A stretch of 64,000 nucleotides of DNA from the NCBI RefSeq assembly GCF_030406665.1, contig NZ_CP129121.1, positions 1,426,001 through 1,490,000 on the forward strand, written 5' to 3'. Origin of the DNA: Halomonas halophila. Lineage in GTDB: Bacteria > Pseudomonadota > Gammaproteobacteria > Pseudomonadales > Halomonadaceae. Under the pieces are notes generated by a model. That model was not told the origin of the DNA. It saw only the letters and a list, made by a program, of their open reading frames with translations, and ran no database searches. Below, in pieces: positions 8,804 through 17,969 of the stretch (position 1 is the first letter of the stretch; each line of letters begins with the position of its first letter). Made by a program: the position numbers and the translations under genes.

Positions 8804-11800
8804 GTGAGTACCCTGACCCCAGCCCCCGACGCGCCCGAATCCGATGTTGCCGCCCTGGAGGCCCTGAGGGGCGAACTCGACGGCGTGCAGCTGCGCGATG
8901 CGCCCCGCCTGGGCAAGCGCCTCGCCGGCCTGACTCGGCGCTGCCGGCAGGGCAAGCCGGTGGACCGCGGGCTCGCCGAGCTGCGCCGCGAGATCGAGCG
9001 CTCCCGCGCCCGGGTCGAGGCCCGTGCCTCGCGGCCGGTGACGCTGTCCTATCCCGAGGAGTTGCCGGTCGCCGAGCGCCGCGAGGACATCCTCGAGGCG
9101 CTGCGCGACCATCAGGTGGTGGTGGTGGCCGGCGAGACGGGCTCCGGCAAGACCACCCAGCTGCCCAAGCTGTGCCTGGAGCTCGGGCTCGGCCGGCGCG
9201 GGCTGATCGGCCACACCCAGCCGCGCCGGCTGGCGGCCCGCTCGGTGGCCACGCGCCTGGCCGAGGAGATGGAGGTGCCGCTGGGCGAGCAGGTCGGCTA
9301 CCAGGTGCGCTTCACCGATCACACCGACGACGCCACCCAGGTCAAGCTGATGACCGACGGCATCCTGCTGGCCGAGACCCGGCACGATCCCGACCTGACG
9401 CGCTACGAAGCGATCATCATCGACGAGGCCCACGAACGCAGCCTCAACATCGACTTCCTGCTCGGCTATCTCAAGCGCCTGCTCGACCGTCGCTCGGACC
9501 TCAAGGTGATCATCACCTCGGCGACCATCGACGTGCAGCGCTTCGCCGAGCACTTCGCCCAGGCGGGCGAGGACGGCACCCGGCGTCCGGCGCCGGTGGT
9601 CGAGGTCTCCGGTCGCACCTATCCGGTGGAAGTGCGCTACCGGCCGCTGACCCGCGAGGCCGAGGACGAGGAGGACCGCACCCTGCAGGAGGGCATCCTG
9701 CACGCGGTGGAGGAGATCCAGGCCGCCGAGCGCGAGAAGGGCTGGCTGCACGGCCCCCGCGACATCCTGGTGTTCCTGCCCGGTGAGCGCGAGATCCGCG
9801 AGGCCGCCGATACCCTGCGCCGCGCCGAGCTGCGCGACACCGAGATCCTGCCACTCTACGCCCGGCTCTCCAACGCCGAGCAGAACCGCGTCTTCGCCCC
9901 GCACCGCGGGCGGCGTATCGTGCTCTCGACCAACGTCGCCGAAACCTCGCTCACCGTGCCGGGCATCCGCTACGTGATCGACCCGGGCCTGGTGCGCATC
10001 AGCCGCTACAGCTACCGGGCCAAGATCCAGCGCCTGCCGGTGGAGGCGGTCAGCCAGGCCAGCGCCGACCAGCGCAAGGGCCGCTGCGGCCGCGTGGCCG
10101 AGGGCCTGTGCATTCGCCTCTACGACGAGGAGGACTACCTCGGCCGCCCCGAATTCACCGATCCCGAGATCCGGCGCACCAACCTGGCCTCGGTGATCCT
10201 GTCGATGCTGTCGCTCAAGCTCGGCAGCATCGAGGCCTTTCCCTTCGTCGATCCGCCCGATTCGCGCTTCGTCACCGACGGCTTCCGGCTCCTGTTCGAG
10301 CTCGGCGCGGTGGACGAGGGCCAGCGCATCACGCCGCTCGGGCGCAAGCTCGCTCGGCTGCCCATCGACCCGCGCCTGGCCCGCATGCTGCTGGCCGGCG
10401 CCGATCAGGGCGGCCTGCGCGAGGTGCTGGTGGTGGTCTCGGCGCTGGCCATCCAGGACCCGCGGGACCGCCCGGCCGAGAAGCGCCAGGCCGCCGACCA
10501 GGCTCACCGCCGCTGGCAGGACCCGGACTCCGACTTCGTCGGCCTAGTGAACCTGTGGCACGGCTTCGAGGCCGCCCGCGAGGAGCTCTCCGGCAACCGC
10601 CTGCGTCGCTGGTGCAAGGACAACTACCTCAACTACCTGCGGCTGCGCGAGTGGCACGATACCTTCCGCCAGCTGCGCCAGCTGCTGCGCGACATGGACA
10701 TCGACGTGCCGGCGCCGGCCCCGCTGCCGGCCGAGGACGACGACGGCGAGGCGGCGAAGAAGGCCCGCCGCGAGAGCGCCGTGCGGCTGCACAAGGCGCT
10801 GCTGCCGGGGCTGCTGTCGCACCTCGGCCAGCTGCTGGAGAACCGCGAGTACCAGGGCGCGCGCAACCGTAAATTCATGATTCACCCCGGCTCGGGGCTG
10901 GCCAAGAAGACGCCCAAGTGGGTGATGGCCTTCGAGCTGGTCGAGACCTCGAAGCTGTTCGCCCGTACCGTGGCCAGGATCGATCCGGCCTGGATCGAGC
11001 CGCTGGCCGGCCACCTGCTCAAGCGCAGCTACAGCGAGCCGCACTGGGAGATGAAGCGCGCCCAGGTGGTGGCCTTCGAGCAGGTCACGCTGTTTGGCCT
11101 GGCGATCGTCAGCCGCCGCCGGGTGCACTACGGCCCGATCGCGCCGGCGGAGTCCCGCGAGCTGTTCATCCGCCGCGCGCTGGTGGAGGGCGAGTTCAAG
11201 ACCCGCGGCGAGTTTTTCGCCCACAATCGCGCGCTGGTCGAGGAGGTCGAGGATCTCGAGGATCGCGCCCGCAAGCGCGACATCCTGGTCGACGAGGAGG
11301 CGCTGTTCGACTTCTACGACGCGCGCATCCCCGAGGACATCGTCAACGGCAAGGGCTTCGAGGCCTGGCGCAAGCAGGCCGAGCGCGACGACCCGAACGT
11401 GCTCAAGTTCGACCGCGCCGCGCTGCTGGCCCGGGAGGCCGAGGAGGTCACCCAGGCCGACTACCCGGACGAGCTGGCGCTGAACGGCGTGCGCTATCCG
11501 CTGAGCTACCATTTCGCCCCCGGCGCCGCCGATGATGGCGTGACCCTGACGGTGCCGGCGGCGATGCTGCCGCAGCTGCCGGAGGCGCGCCTGGAGTGGC
11601 TGGTGCCGGGCCTTTTGCGCGAGAAGTGCATCGCGCTGCTCAAGTCGCTGCCCAAGGCGATCCGCCGCCAGGTGGTGCCGATTCCCGACTGGGTCGATGC
11701 CGCCCTGCAGGCCATGACGCCGGACGACGTGCCCCTCACCGAGGCGCTGGGTGAGTTCCTGCGGGTCAAGACCGGCGTGCGGCTCACGCCCGACGACTGG

Positions 11801-12820
11801 CGGGTCGACCAGCTCGAGCCGCATCTGATCATGAACCTGCGGGTGGTCGACCACGAGGGGCGTGAGCTCGGCCAGGGGCGCGACATCCGCGCCCTTGAGC
11901 AGCGCTTCGAGGCCGCCGCCGGGGAGGGCGCCCGGGCACTGGCCAGCGAAGCCAGCGAGGCGGACGCCCTGGAGACGCTGCCCGAGGCGCCGCTGCCGGA
12001 GTCCCGGGTCACCACCCAGGCCGGCATCCGCGTCGAGGCCTATCCGGCGGTGGTGCCGGAGGACGACAGTCTGCGGGTCGAGCTGTTCGACCACCCCGAC
12101 AAGGCCCGCGAGGCCCATCGCCGCGGCGTGGTGCGCGCTGCCATGGCGCGGCTACCCGACCAGGTGCGTGCCATCGAGCGCCTGCCCGGCCTGCAGCCCT
12201 GTGCGCTGCTGTTCGCCAAGGTGGGCAGCAAGCGCCAGCTGGCCGAGGACCTGGTCAGCGCGGTCTTCCAGCAGGTGGTGGCGGTCGATCCGCTGCCGCG
12301 CTCCCGCGACGAGCTGGAGGCGCGCCTGGCCGAGACCCGCGACGCCCTGGTGCCCCGTGCCGAGGAACGGCTCGGCATCCTCAAGCAGGCGCTGGAGGGC
12401 CATCTGGCGGTAACCAAGGCGTTGAAGGGCAACCTGAACCTTTCGCTGGCGCTGGTATACAGTGACCTCAAGGCCCAGATGCAGCGCCTGGTGCATCCGG
12501 GCTTCGTCACCGAGGCCGGCGACTGGCTGGCGGAATATCCGCGCTACATGGAGGCCGCTCAGATCCGTCTGGAGAAGGCGCCCCGAGAGCGCATGCGCGA
12601 CCAGATGCACATGCAGGCGGTGCAGGACTTCGAGGCGCGGCTGGCGGCGCGGCGCGAGAGCGAGCGTCGCGGCGGGATCGAGGACCCGGCGCTGGTCGAG
12701 TTCGGCTGGTGGATCGAGGAGCTGCGCGTGTCGCTGTTCGCCCAGCAGCTGGGTACGGCGCTGCCGGTCTCGGAGAAGCGCCTCGAGAAGCGCTGGAAGG
12801 AGCTGACCGGACGTGCCTGA
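8804..12820 (+). CDS. hrpA: ATP-dependent RNA helicase HrpA
   Basis: At 1338 residues this has the full length of HrpA-type DEAH helicases. The Walker A motif GETGSGKTTQ is at about 110-119 and the DEAH box lies near residue 207, followed by SAT. Helicase C, HA2/winged-helix and OB-fold regions follow, then the long C-terminal DUF3418-like domain typical of HrpA. It unwinds structured RNA, and E. coli HrpA is linked to mRNA processing and rescue of stalled ribosomes. The start codon is GTG 8804 (MSTLTPAP). It is transcribed alone, with mlaA downstream on the same strand. Confidence 0.92.
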   Translation: MSTLTPAPDAPESDVAALEALRGELDGVQLRDAPRLGKRLAGLTRRCRQGKPVDRGLAELRREIERSRARVEARASRPVTLSYPEELPVAERREDILEALRDHQVVVVAGETGSGKTTQLPKLCLELGLGRRGLIGHTQPRRLAARSVATRLAEEMEVPLGEQVGYQVRFTDHTDDATQVKLMTDGILLAETRHDPDLTRYEAIIIDEAHERSLNIDFLLGYLKRLLDRRSDLKVIITSATIDVQRFAEHFAQAGEDGTRRPAPVVEVSGRTYPVEVRYRPLTREAEDEEDRTLQEGILHAVEEIQAAEREKGWLHGPRDILVFLPGEREIREAADTLRRAELRDTEILPLYARLSNAEQNRVFAPHRGRRIVLSTNVAETSLTVPGIRYVIDPGLVRISRYSYRAKIQRLPVEAVSQASADQRKGRCGRVAEGLCIRLYDEEDYLGRPEFTDPEIRRTNLASVILSMLSLKLGSIEAFPFVDPPDSRFVTDGFRLLFELGAVDEGQRITPLGRKLARLPIDPRLARMLLAGADQGGLREVLVVVSALAIQDPRDRPAEKRQAADQAHRRWQDPDSDFVGLVNLWHGFEAAREELSGNRLRRWCKDNYLNYLRLREWHDTFRQLRQLLRDMDIDVPAPAPLPAEDDDGEAAKKARRESAVRLHKALLPGLLSHLGQLLENREYQGARNRKFMIHPGSGLAKKTPKWVMAFELVETSKLFARTVARIDPAWIEPLAGHLLKRSYSEPHWEMKRAQVVAFEQVTLFGLAIVSRRRVHYGPIAPAESRELFIRRALVEGEFKTRGEFFAHNRALVEEVEDLEDRARKRDILVDEEALFDFYDARIPEDIVNGKGFEAWRKQAERDDPNVLKFDRAALLAREAEEVTQADYPDELALNGVRYPLSYHFAPGAADDGVTLTVPAAMLPQLPEARLEWLVPGLLREKCIALLKSLPKAIRRQVVPIPDWVDAALQAMTPDDVPLTEALGEFLRVKTGVRLTPDDWRVDQLEPHLIMNLRVVDHEGRELGQGRDIRALEQRFEAAAGEGARALASEASEADALETLPEAPLPESRVTTQAGIRVEAYPAVVPEDDSLRVELFDHPDKAREAHRRGVVRAAMARLPDQVRAIERLPGLQPCALLFAKVGSKRQLAEDLVSAVFQQVVAVDPLPRSRDELEARLAETRDALVPRAEERLGILKQALEGHLAVTKALKGNLNLSLALVYSDLKAQMQRLVHPGFVTEAGDWLAEYPRYMEAAQIRLEKAPRERMRDQMHMQAVQDFEARLAARRESERRGGIEDPALVEFGWWIEELRVSLFAQQLGTALPVSEKRLEKRWKELTGRA

Positions 12821-12939
12821 ACGGGCCGTCCGGGCTGGAGTGTTGCGTCGCCGCGGGCTACAGTGCCGGCAGCGTCGCGGCCACGCGATACCGATCGACA
12901 ATGGACACCAGAATGACGCGTAGGGAGACCGTTCGAGCC

Positions 12940-13713
12940 ATGATTCCGACCTTCCCGAGCCGTCGGGCCGGCCAAGGCCTGGCGGCGCTGTGCGCCCTGT
13001 CGCTGCTGACGGGCTGCGCGACCACCTCGGGCGTCGACGATGCCCATCCGGACGACCCCTGGGAGGGCTTCAACCGGGGGGTGTTCGCCTTCAACGAGAC
13101 GCTCGATCGTTACGCCCTCAAGCCGGTGGCCCAGGGCTACCGCTTCGTGACGCCGGACCCGGTGCAGACCGGCGTCGGCAACTTCTTCTCGAACCTCGGG
13201 GAGATCGGCAACACGGTCAACAGCCTGCTGCAGGCCAAGCCGGCCAACGCCGGCATCTCCACCGGTCGCTTCCTGGTCAACTCCACGGTGGGCGTGCTCG
13301 GCTTCTTCGACGTGGCCTCCCGCATGGACCTGGTCGGACGCGAGGAAGACTTCGGCCAGACCCTGGCGGTGTGGGGCGTGGGCGAAGGGCCCTACCTGGT
13401 GCTGCCGCTGCTGGGGCCGAGCACGGTGCGTGACACCGCGGGGCTGCCGGTGGACATGTACACCGACCCGGTTACCTATGTCGAAGAGGACAAGGTGCGC
13501 TACGGGCTGCGGGGCCTGGACGTGATCGATACCCGGGCGGGGCTGCTCGACCAGGAAGAGCTGATTCGCGGCGATCGCTACAGCTTCATCCGCGACAGCT
13601 GGCTGCAGCGTCGGCGCTTCGAGGTCAACGACGGCGAGATGGGGGAGGACCCCTTCGCCAGCGACGACTTCGATTTCGACGATGCCGACTTCGATGATGC
13701 CTTCGCCGAGTGA
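12940..13713 (+). CDS. mlaA: Outer-membrane lipoprotein MlaA (VacJ)
   Basis: The 257-residue protein has a lipoprotein signal peptide ending in the lipobox LLTGC and the MlaA signature DPWEGFNRGVFAFNETLDRY. MlaA works with a porin and the MlaC/MlaFEDB system to return mislocalised phospholipids from the outer leaflet of the outer membrane. I chose ATG 12940 because it gives a compact signal peptide and has GGGAG upstream; ATG 12901 and 12913 are in frame. The acidic C-terminal tail (repeated D/F/A residues) is typical of a halophile. It is followed after nine bases by the phosphatase gene and likely shares its transcript. Confidence 0.9.
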   Translation: MIPTFPSRRAGQGLAALCALSLLTGCATTSGVDDAHPDDPWEGFNRGVFAFNETLDRYALKPVAQGYRFVTPDPVQTGVGNFFSNLGEIGNTVNSLLQAKPANAGISTGRFLVNSTVGVLGFFDVASRMDLVGREEDFGQTLAVWGVGEGPYLVLPLLGPSTVRDTAGLPVDMYTDPVTYVEEDKVRYGLRGLDVIDTRAGLLDQEELIRGDRYSFIRDSWLQRRRFEVNDGEMGEDPFASDDFDFDDADFDDAFAE

Positions 13714-13722
13714 GGCCACAGG

Positions 13723-14913
13723 ATGCCTGACGCCAATGAGCTGGTCTGCCTGATCGATGCCCCCGGAGCCGAGCGTGATGCCCTGGCCGAGGTCATCGCC
13801 AAGGAGGGGCTGGCGGTCATCGCCGTGGAATGCCTGGAGCAGCTGCCGGACGAGACGGTGCTGGCGGTGGCGCATGCCCGGGCGGTGCCCAGCGAGGCCT
13901 GGCAGGCGCTGGCCGAGCGTCTGCCGACGCTGGTGGTCAGCGATGACCGCCAGGACAGCGATCTGATTCATGCCGTGGATGCGGGGCTGGTCGACTACGT
14001 GATCGAACCGCGCCGCCACGGCCACCTGCTGCGTCGCATGATCCGTCGGGTCATCGATCTCCACCGCCTGGCCCGGGAGCGCGAGCACGACCGTGAGCGG
14101 CTGTCCGAGCTCAACGAGCGCCTGGAGACCCACCTGGCGATGCTGCGCCTCGACCAGCAGGCCGGTGGCCAGATCCAGCGCAAGCTGCTGCCGCCGCGCC
14201 CGCAGAGCATCGGCGGGGTCCGCTGCGACTACTGGCTGGTGCCGTCGCTCTACCTGTCGGGCGACTTCCTCGACTTCCAGCGCTTCGACGATCGCTACAC
14301 CCTGTTCTACTTCGCCGATGTCTCGGGGCACGGCGCCTCGTCGGCCTTCGTCACGGTGCTGCTCAAGTCGCTGTCGCACCGCTGGCAGCAGGAGTGGGAC
14401 GGCCGGCACCCCGAGGAGCTGGCGCCACGCTGGCTGGCGGGGCTGAACCGCGAGCTGCTCGATACCGGCATCGGCAAGCACGCGACCCTGTTCGTCGGCG
14501 TCATTGACCGGGAGCGGGGCTATCTTCACTATTCGCTCGGCGCGCAGCTGCCGATGCCGATGCTGATGGCCGAGGGCCGGGCGCACTATCTGGAAGGCGA
14601 GGGCATGCCCGTCGGGCTGTTCCCCGACGTCGAGTATCCTCGGCTGGGTTGCGCGCTGCCGGCGGACTTCCGGCTCTGGCTATGTTCCGACGGCATCCTG
14701 GAATGCCTGCCCGGGGAGACCCTGGAGGCGCGACTGGAGGTGCTGAGGGCACGGGCCGAAGGCAGCGAGACGATCCTGGACCTTCGTCGGGGGCTTGCCC
14801 TGGGCGACGACATCGCCGAGGCTGACGGTGAAGACGATGCCTCCGGCCGGGACGAGCTTCCCGACGACCTGACGATCATGATGTTGAGCGGATTTGGCAA
14901 TGATGATGCATGA
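13723..14913 (+). CDS. RsbU-like serine phosphatase with degenerate receiver domain
   Basis: The 396-residue protein has an N-terminal receiver-like fold (about 1-115), a coiled-coil linker (about 115-145) and a C-terminal SpoIIE/PP2C phosphatase domain. The phosphatase motifs are intact: FADVSGHGASSAF and LCSDGILE. The receiver lacks the phosphorylatable aspartate where strand 3 should carry it (VLAVAHARA), so it is probably a pseudo-receiver. The next gene overlaps by 14 bases and encodes a STAS protein, the expected substrate of such phosphatases. Together they look like a partner-switching pair related to Pseudomonas HsbR/HsbA. No anti-sigma kinase is in the window. Confidence 0.85.
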   Translation: MPDANELVCLIDAPGAERDALAEVIAKEGLAVIAVECLEQLPDETVLAVAHARAVPSEAWQALAERLPTLVVSDDRQDSDLIHAVDAGLVDYVIEPRRHGHLLRRMIRRVIDLHRLAREREHDRERLSELNERLETHLAMLRLDQQAGGQIQRKLLPPRPQSIGGVRCDYWLVPSLYLSGDFLDFQRFDDRYTLFYFADVSGHGASSAFVTVLLKSLSHRWQQEWDGRHPEELAPRWLAGLNRELLDTGIGKHATLFVGVIDRERGYLHYSLGAQLPMPMLMAEGRAHYLEGEGMPVGLFPDVEYPRLGCALPADFRLWLCSDGILECLPGETLEARLEVLRARAEGSETILDLRRGLALGDDIAEADGEDDASGRDELPDDLTIMMLSGFGNDDA

Positions 14914-15409
14914 AGGCCGCCTCAAGGCGGCGTTCGACTCCGGCGTGTTCGTGCTCAAGCTGTGCGGTGACGTCCGCCTGACGCTCTGCGCCACGCTCGA
15001 CACCCAGGCGCAGCAGCTGGCCGAGACGCCGGGGCTGGAGGCGGTGATGGTGGACCTGCGTGAGGCCACCAACGTCGACTCCACGGCCCTGGGGTTCCTG
15101 GCCAAGGTGGCCATGGCGCTGCAGGGGCGCCTGAAGCAGCCGCCGACCATCGTCGTCGACAACCCGGACGTGCGGCGCATGCTCGACGTCATGGGATTCG
15201 CTCACTACTTCACCCTGGTGGAGTCGCCGATCACCGAGCCCCATGAGCTGCGCGACCTGCCCGAGGTGCCGGCCGACGAGGAGGGCATGCGTCAGCGCAT
15301 CCTCGAGGCGCATCGTATCCTGATGCACATGAACGAGCACAACCGCGAGCAGTTCCAGCCGCTGGTGGAGATGCTCGAGGATCACAAGGACGAGACGCCG
15401 GGCGCCTGA
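14900..15409 (+). CDS. STAS-domain anti-sigma factor antagonist
   Basis: The 169-residue protein has a STAS domain in the first 105 residues with the conserved phosphorylatable serine in NVDSTALGF, and a helical C-terminal extension of about 60 residues. In partner switching, the unphosphorylated STAS protein binds an anti-sigma factor and frees the sigma factor or another target. The gene overlaps the upstream phosphatase gene, so the phosphatase is the likely activator. ATG 14900 is used; TTG 14894 and ATG 14903 are alternatives. The order mlaA-phosphatase-STAS-tal also exists, as I recall, in Pseudomonas aeruginosa (PA2800-PA2796). Confidence 0.85.
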   Translation: MMMHEGRLKAAFDSGVFVLKLCGDVRLTLCATLDTQAQQLAETPGLEAVMVDLREATNVDSTALGFLAKVAMALQGRLKQPPTIVVDNPDVRRMLDVMGFAHYFTLVESPITEPHELRDLPEVPADEEGMRQRILEAHRILMHMNEHNREQFQPLVEMLEDHKDETPGA

Positions 15410-15479
15410 GCCAAGCGGGCATGGTATGGGGCCAGAAACGCCGCGCCTGGCCGGAATGAAGGAAGGCCGGAATGAAGAA

Positions 15480-15507
15480 GGGGGAGGCGCCGAACGACGC
15501 CTCCCCC
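15480..15507. terminator. Bidirectional hairpin between STAS gene and tal
   Basis: Arms GGGGGAGGCG (15480-15489) and CGCCTCCCCC (15498-15507) form a perfect 10-bp stem in the gap between two convergent genes. On the minus strand it is followed by CTTCTTCATT. It probably stops both transcripts. Confidence 0.7.
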
Positions 15508-15547
15508 TTCGCGTTGCGAGGGCTGCCGGCACGACGCCGGCCGGCGA

Positions 15548-16486
15548 TCAGCCCTGGCGCAGCTCGCCCAGCAGCGTCTCCAGCTTGCGCTGGTCGGCCA
15601 TGAACTTGCGGATGCCCTCGGCCAGCTTCTCGGTGGCCATGGCGTCCTCGTTCAGTGCCCAGCGGAAGTCGGCCTCGTTCTGGGGCTCCGGGGTGCGGGT
15701 CTCGGCGTCCAGCGGGGTGAGGCAGCGCGTCAGCGTGCCCTGGCTCTGTTCCAGCTCTTCGAGCAGGGCCGGCGAGATGGTCAGGCGGTCGCAGCCGGCC
15801 AGCGCGGTGATCTCGCCGCTGTTGCGGAAGCTGGCGCCCATCACGATGGTCTCGTAGCCGTGGCCCTTGAAGTGTTCGTAGATGCGCTTGACCGACTGCA
15901 CGCCCGGGTCGCGGTCGCCGCTGAAGTCGGCGTCCGGCTGCTGGGTCTTGTGCCAGTCGAGGATGCGGCCGACGAAAGGGGAGATCAGGGTCACGCCGGC
16001 ATCGGCACAGGCGCGGGCCTGGTCGAAGTTGAACATCAGCGTCAGGTTGGTGTGGATGCCTTCTCGCTCCAGTATCTGGGCGGCATTGATGCCCTCCCAG
16101 GTGGCGGCGAGCTTGATCAGGATCCGCGACGGGTCGACACCGTGACGCTGGTAACGGTCGATCAGCGAGCGGGCCCGGTCCAGCGAGGCCTGGGTGTCGA
16201 AGGAGAGTCGCGCGCTGACTTCGGTGGACACGTAGCCGGGCACCAGGGCGCTGATCTCGCTGCCGATGTCGACTGCCACGGCGTCGAGGGCATCGTCGAT
16301 ATCGGTGGCCTGGCGGGCGATCTCGGCCAACCGGGCGCGGCGGCCCTCCTGCTGGGCGGCCTGAAGGATCAGTGAGGGGTTGGTGGTCGCATCGGTGGGC
16401 TGGAAGCGGCGGATCGCCTCGATGTCGCCGGTGTCGGCGACCACCGTGGTCATGCCTTTGAGTTGCGTCAGCAGGTCGTCTGCCAT
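15548..16486 (-). CDS. tal: Transaldolase
   Basis: The 312-residue enzyme matches TalB-type transaldolase along its whole length: TTVVADTGDIEAI near the N-terminus, DATTNPSLIL, and the Schiff-base lysine in RILIKLAATWEGI. It moves a dihydroxyacetone unit between sedoheptulose 7-phosphate and glyceraldehyde 3-phosphate in the pentose phosphate pathway. The start at 16486 (MADDLL) has AGGAC upstream and agrees with the family; an open frame continues to 16519 but adds non-conserved residues. It is monocistronic and faces the STAS gene. Confidence 0.93.
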   Translation of the reverse strand: MADDLLTQLKGMTTVVADTGDIEAIRRFQPTDATTNPSLILQAAQQEGRRARLAEIARQATDIDDALDAVAVDIGSEISALVPGYVSTEVSARLSFDTQASLDRARSLIDRYQRHGVDPSRILIKLAATWEGINAAQILEREGIHTNLTLMFNFDQARACADAGVTLISPFVGRILDWHKTQQPDADFSGDRDPGVQSVKRIYEHFKGHGYETIVMGASFRNSGEITALAGCDRLTISPALLEELEQSQGTLTRCLTPLDAETRTPEPQNEADFRWALNEDAMATEKLAEGIRKFMADQRKLETLLGELRQG

Positions 16487-16616
16487 GGGTCCTGAGTCCT
16501 CCGTGTGTCGAACCTTCACTCTAACAAGCGCGGGAAAGGGAAAACAGGCGCGTCCAGCATCGGCCAGTGAGGTGCGTTATCATTAGCGTCCTTTTGGCAT
16601 GCTTCTAGGAGGTCGC

Positions 16617-17801
16617 TTGACCCTCAGCGCTCGACGTGTGGCCCTGCTGGTGGCCACCAATACCGCCCTGGCGCCCTTCGCCATCGACGCCTATCTGCCG
16701 GCGATGCCGGCACTGGCCGAGGCAGTGGGGGCGAGCGTCCATCACACCGAACTGTCGATCAGCCTGTTCCTGTTCGGCTTTGCCTTCGGCCAGCTGTTCG
16801 GCGGGCCGCTGTCCGATCGCCTGGGGCGCCGCCCGGTGCTGCTGGTCGGCCTGGTGATCTTCCTGCTGGCCAGCCTGATGATCATGCGGGTCGAGAGCCT
16901 CGGCGAGCTGCTGACCTGGCGCTTCGTCCAGGCCCTGGGCGGCGGCGCCTGCGTGGTCAATTCCGCGGCCATCGTGCGCGACTGCTTCAGCGGGCGCGAG
17001 GCGGCCAAGGTGATGTCGACCATGGCCATGATCCTGATGCTGGCGCCGCTGGTGGCGCCGGCGGTGGGCAGTGGCCTGTTCTACCTGGCCGACTGGTGGC
17101 TGATCTTCGCCTTCCTGGCGGCCTATGCCGCCTTTCTGCTGTGGCTGATGGGCACCCGGCTGCCGGAGACCCGGCCGGTCGATGCGCCGATCGCCTCGGC
17201 CGGTCAGGTGCTGCGCAACTACGGGAGCGTGCTGCGCCACCGTGAGGCCATGGGCTACGTGCTGTCGGTGGCCTCGACCTTCTCGGGCATGTTCGCCTTC
17301 ATCACCGCCTCGCCGTTCCTCTACATGACTCACTATGGGGTCTCGCCGGCGATCTATCCGGTGGTGTTCGGCGCCAACGTGGTGGTCATGGCCTTTTCCA
17401 ACCGCATCAACATCCGCCTGCTGCGTCATCGCACGCCCCAGCAGAACATGCGCCTGGGGCTCGGCGTACAGTTGTGCGTGGCGCTGTCCCTGGTGATGCT
17501 GGTGGCCACCGGGCTGGATTCGCTGGCCACGGTGGTGCCGCTGATCATGCTGTTCATGGGCATGGTCGGGCTGATCACGCCCAATGCCATGGCCTCGATG
17601 CTCGAGCACTTCAGTCATATGAGCGCTACCGCCACGGCGCTGCTGGGCTGCATCCAGTTCACCTGCGGCGCCCTGGCCGGGGTGGTGGTCAGTGCCTTCG
17701 AGGTCGACAGCGCCTGGCCCATGGTGCTGACCATGCTCACGGTGTCGCTGATCGGCAACCTGGCCCTGCGCGCGCTGGCCGGTCGCGCCGCCCTCCACTG
17801 A
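16617..17801 (+). CDS. Bcr/CflA-family multidrug MFS transporter
   Basis: The 394-residue protein has twelve predicted membrane helices and the Bcr/CflA signatures: TNTALAPFAIDAYLPAMPA at the N-terminus and motif A as GGPLSDRLGRRP between helices 2 and 3. Family members export drugs such as bicyclomycin or chloramphenicol, or small metabolites, by proton antiport. The start is probably TTG 16617: a strong AGGAGG ribosome-binding site (16607-16612) lies four bases before it. ATG 16599 would place that site inside the coding sequence. Substrate cannot be read from sequence. Confidence 0.85.
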   Translation: MTLSARRVALLVATNTALAPFAIDAYLPAMPALAEAVGASVHHTELSISLFLFGFAFGQLFGGPLSDRLGRRPVLLVGLVIFLLASLMIMRVESLGELLTWRFVQALGGGACVVNSAAIVRDCFSGREAAKVMSTMAMILMLAPLVAPAVGSGLFYLADWWLIFAFLAAYAAFLLWLMGTRLPETRPVDAPIASAGQVLRNYGSVLRHREAMGYVLSVASTFSGMFAFITASPFLYMTHYGVSPAIYPVVFGANVVVMAFSNRINIRLLRHRTPQQNMRLGLGVQLCVALSLVMLVATGLDSLATVVPLIMLFMGMVGLITPNAMASMLEHFSHMSATATALLGCIQFTCGALAGVVVSAFEVDSAWPMVLTMLTVSLIGNLALRALAGRAALH

Positions 17802-17826
17802 GTCCCGTTCCTGCCCGCTCCGACGA

Positions 17827-17848
17827 CCGGCCCCGCCTGCGGGGCCGG
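17827..17848 (+). terminator. Hairpin downstream of the MFS gene
   Basis: CCGGCCCC, a 6-nt loop and GGGGCCGG form a perfect 8-bp G/C stem 26 bases after the stop. It lacks a long T tract, so it may be a weak or Rho-assisted terminator. Confidence 0.55.
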
Positions 17849-17888
17849 TGTCACCCTCCGCCGATGCCGATGTCGGCATCCGAGCTCG

Positions 17889-17907
17889 CTTGTCATGAAG
17901 CTGTCAT
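17889..17907 (+). promoter_or_regulatory. Pho box upstream of pstS
   Basis: CTTGTCATGAAGCTGTCAT contains two 7-bp half-sites (TTGTCAT and CTGTCAT) separated by four bases, the PhoB binding arrangement. It lies 63 bases before the pstS start. The pstSCAB operon is therefore expected to be induced by phosphate starvation through PhoB, which is encoded elsewhere. Confidence 0.85.
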
Positions 17908-17969
17908 TTTCGTGGGGCATCTTGTGTGTCGCGAAAGGATGATCACTTCCCCGAACAGGAGCTCTCTCC

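Noticed and set aside
15421..15440. TATGGGGCCAGAAACG as another GGGGTCAGACCC copy
   Set aside because: Only a few bases match and there is no palindrome.
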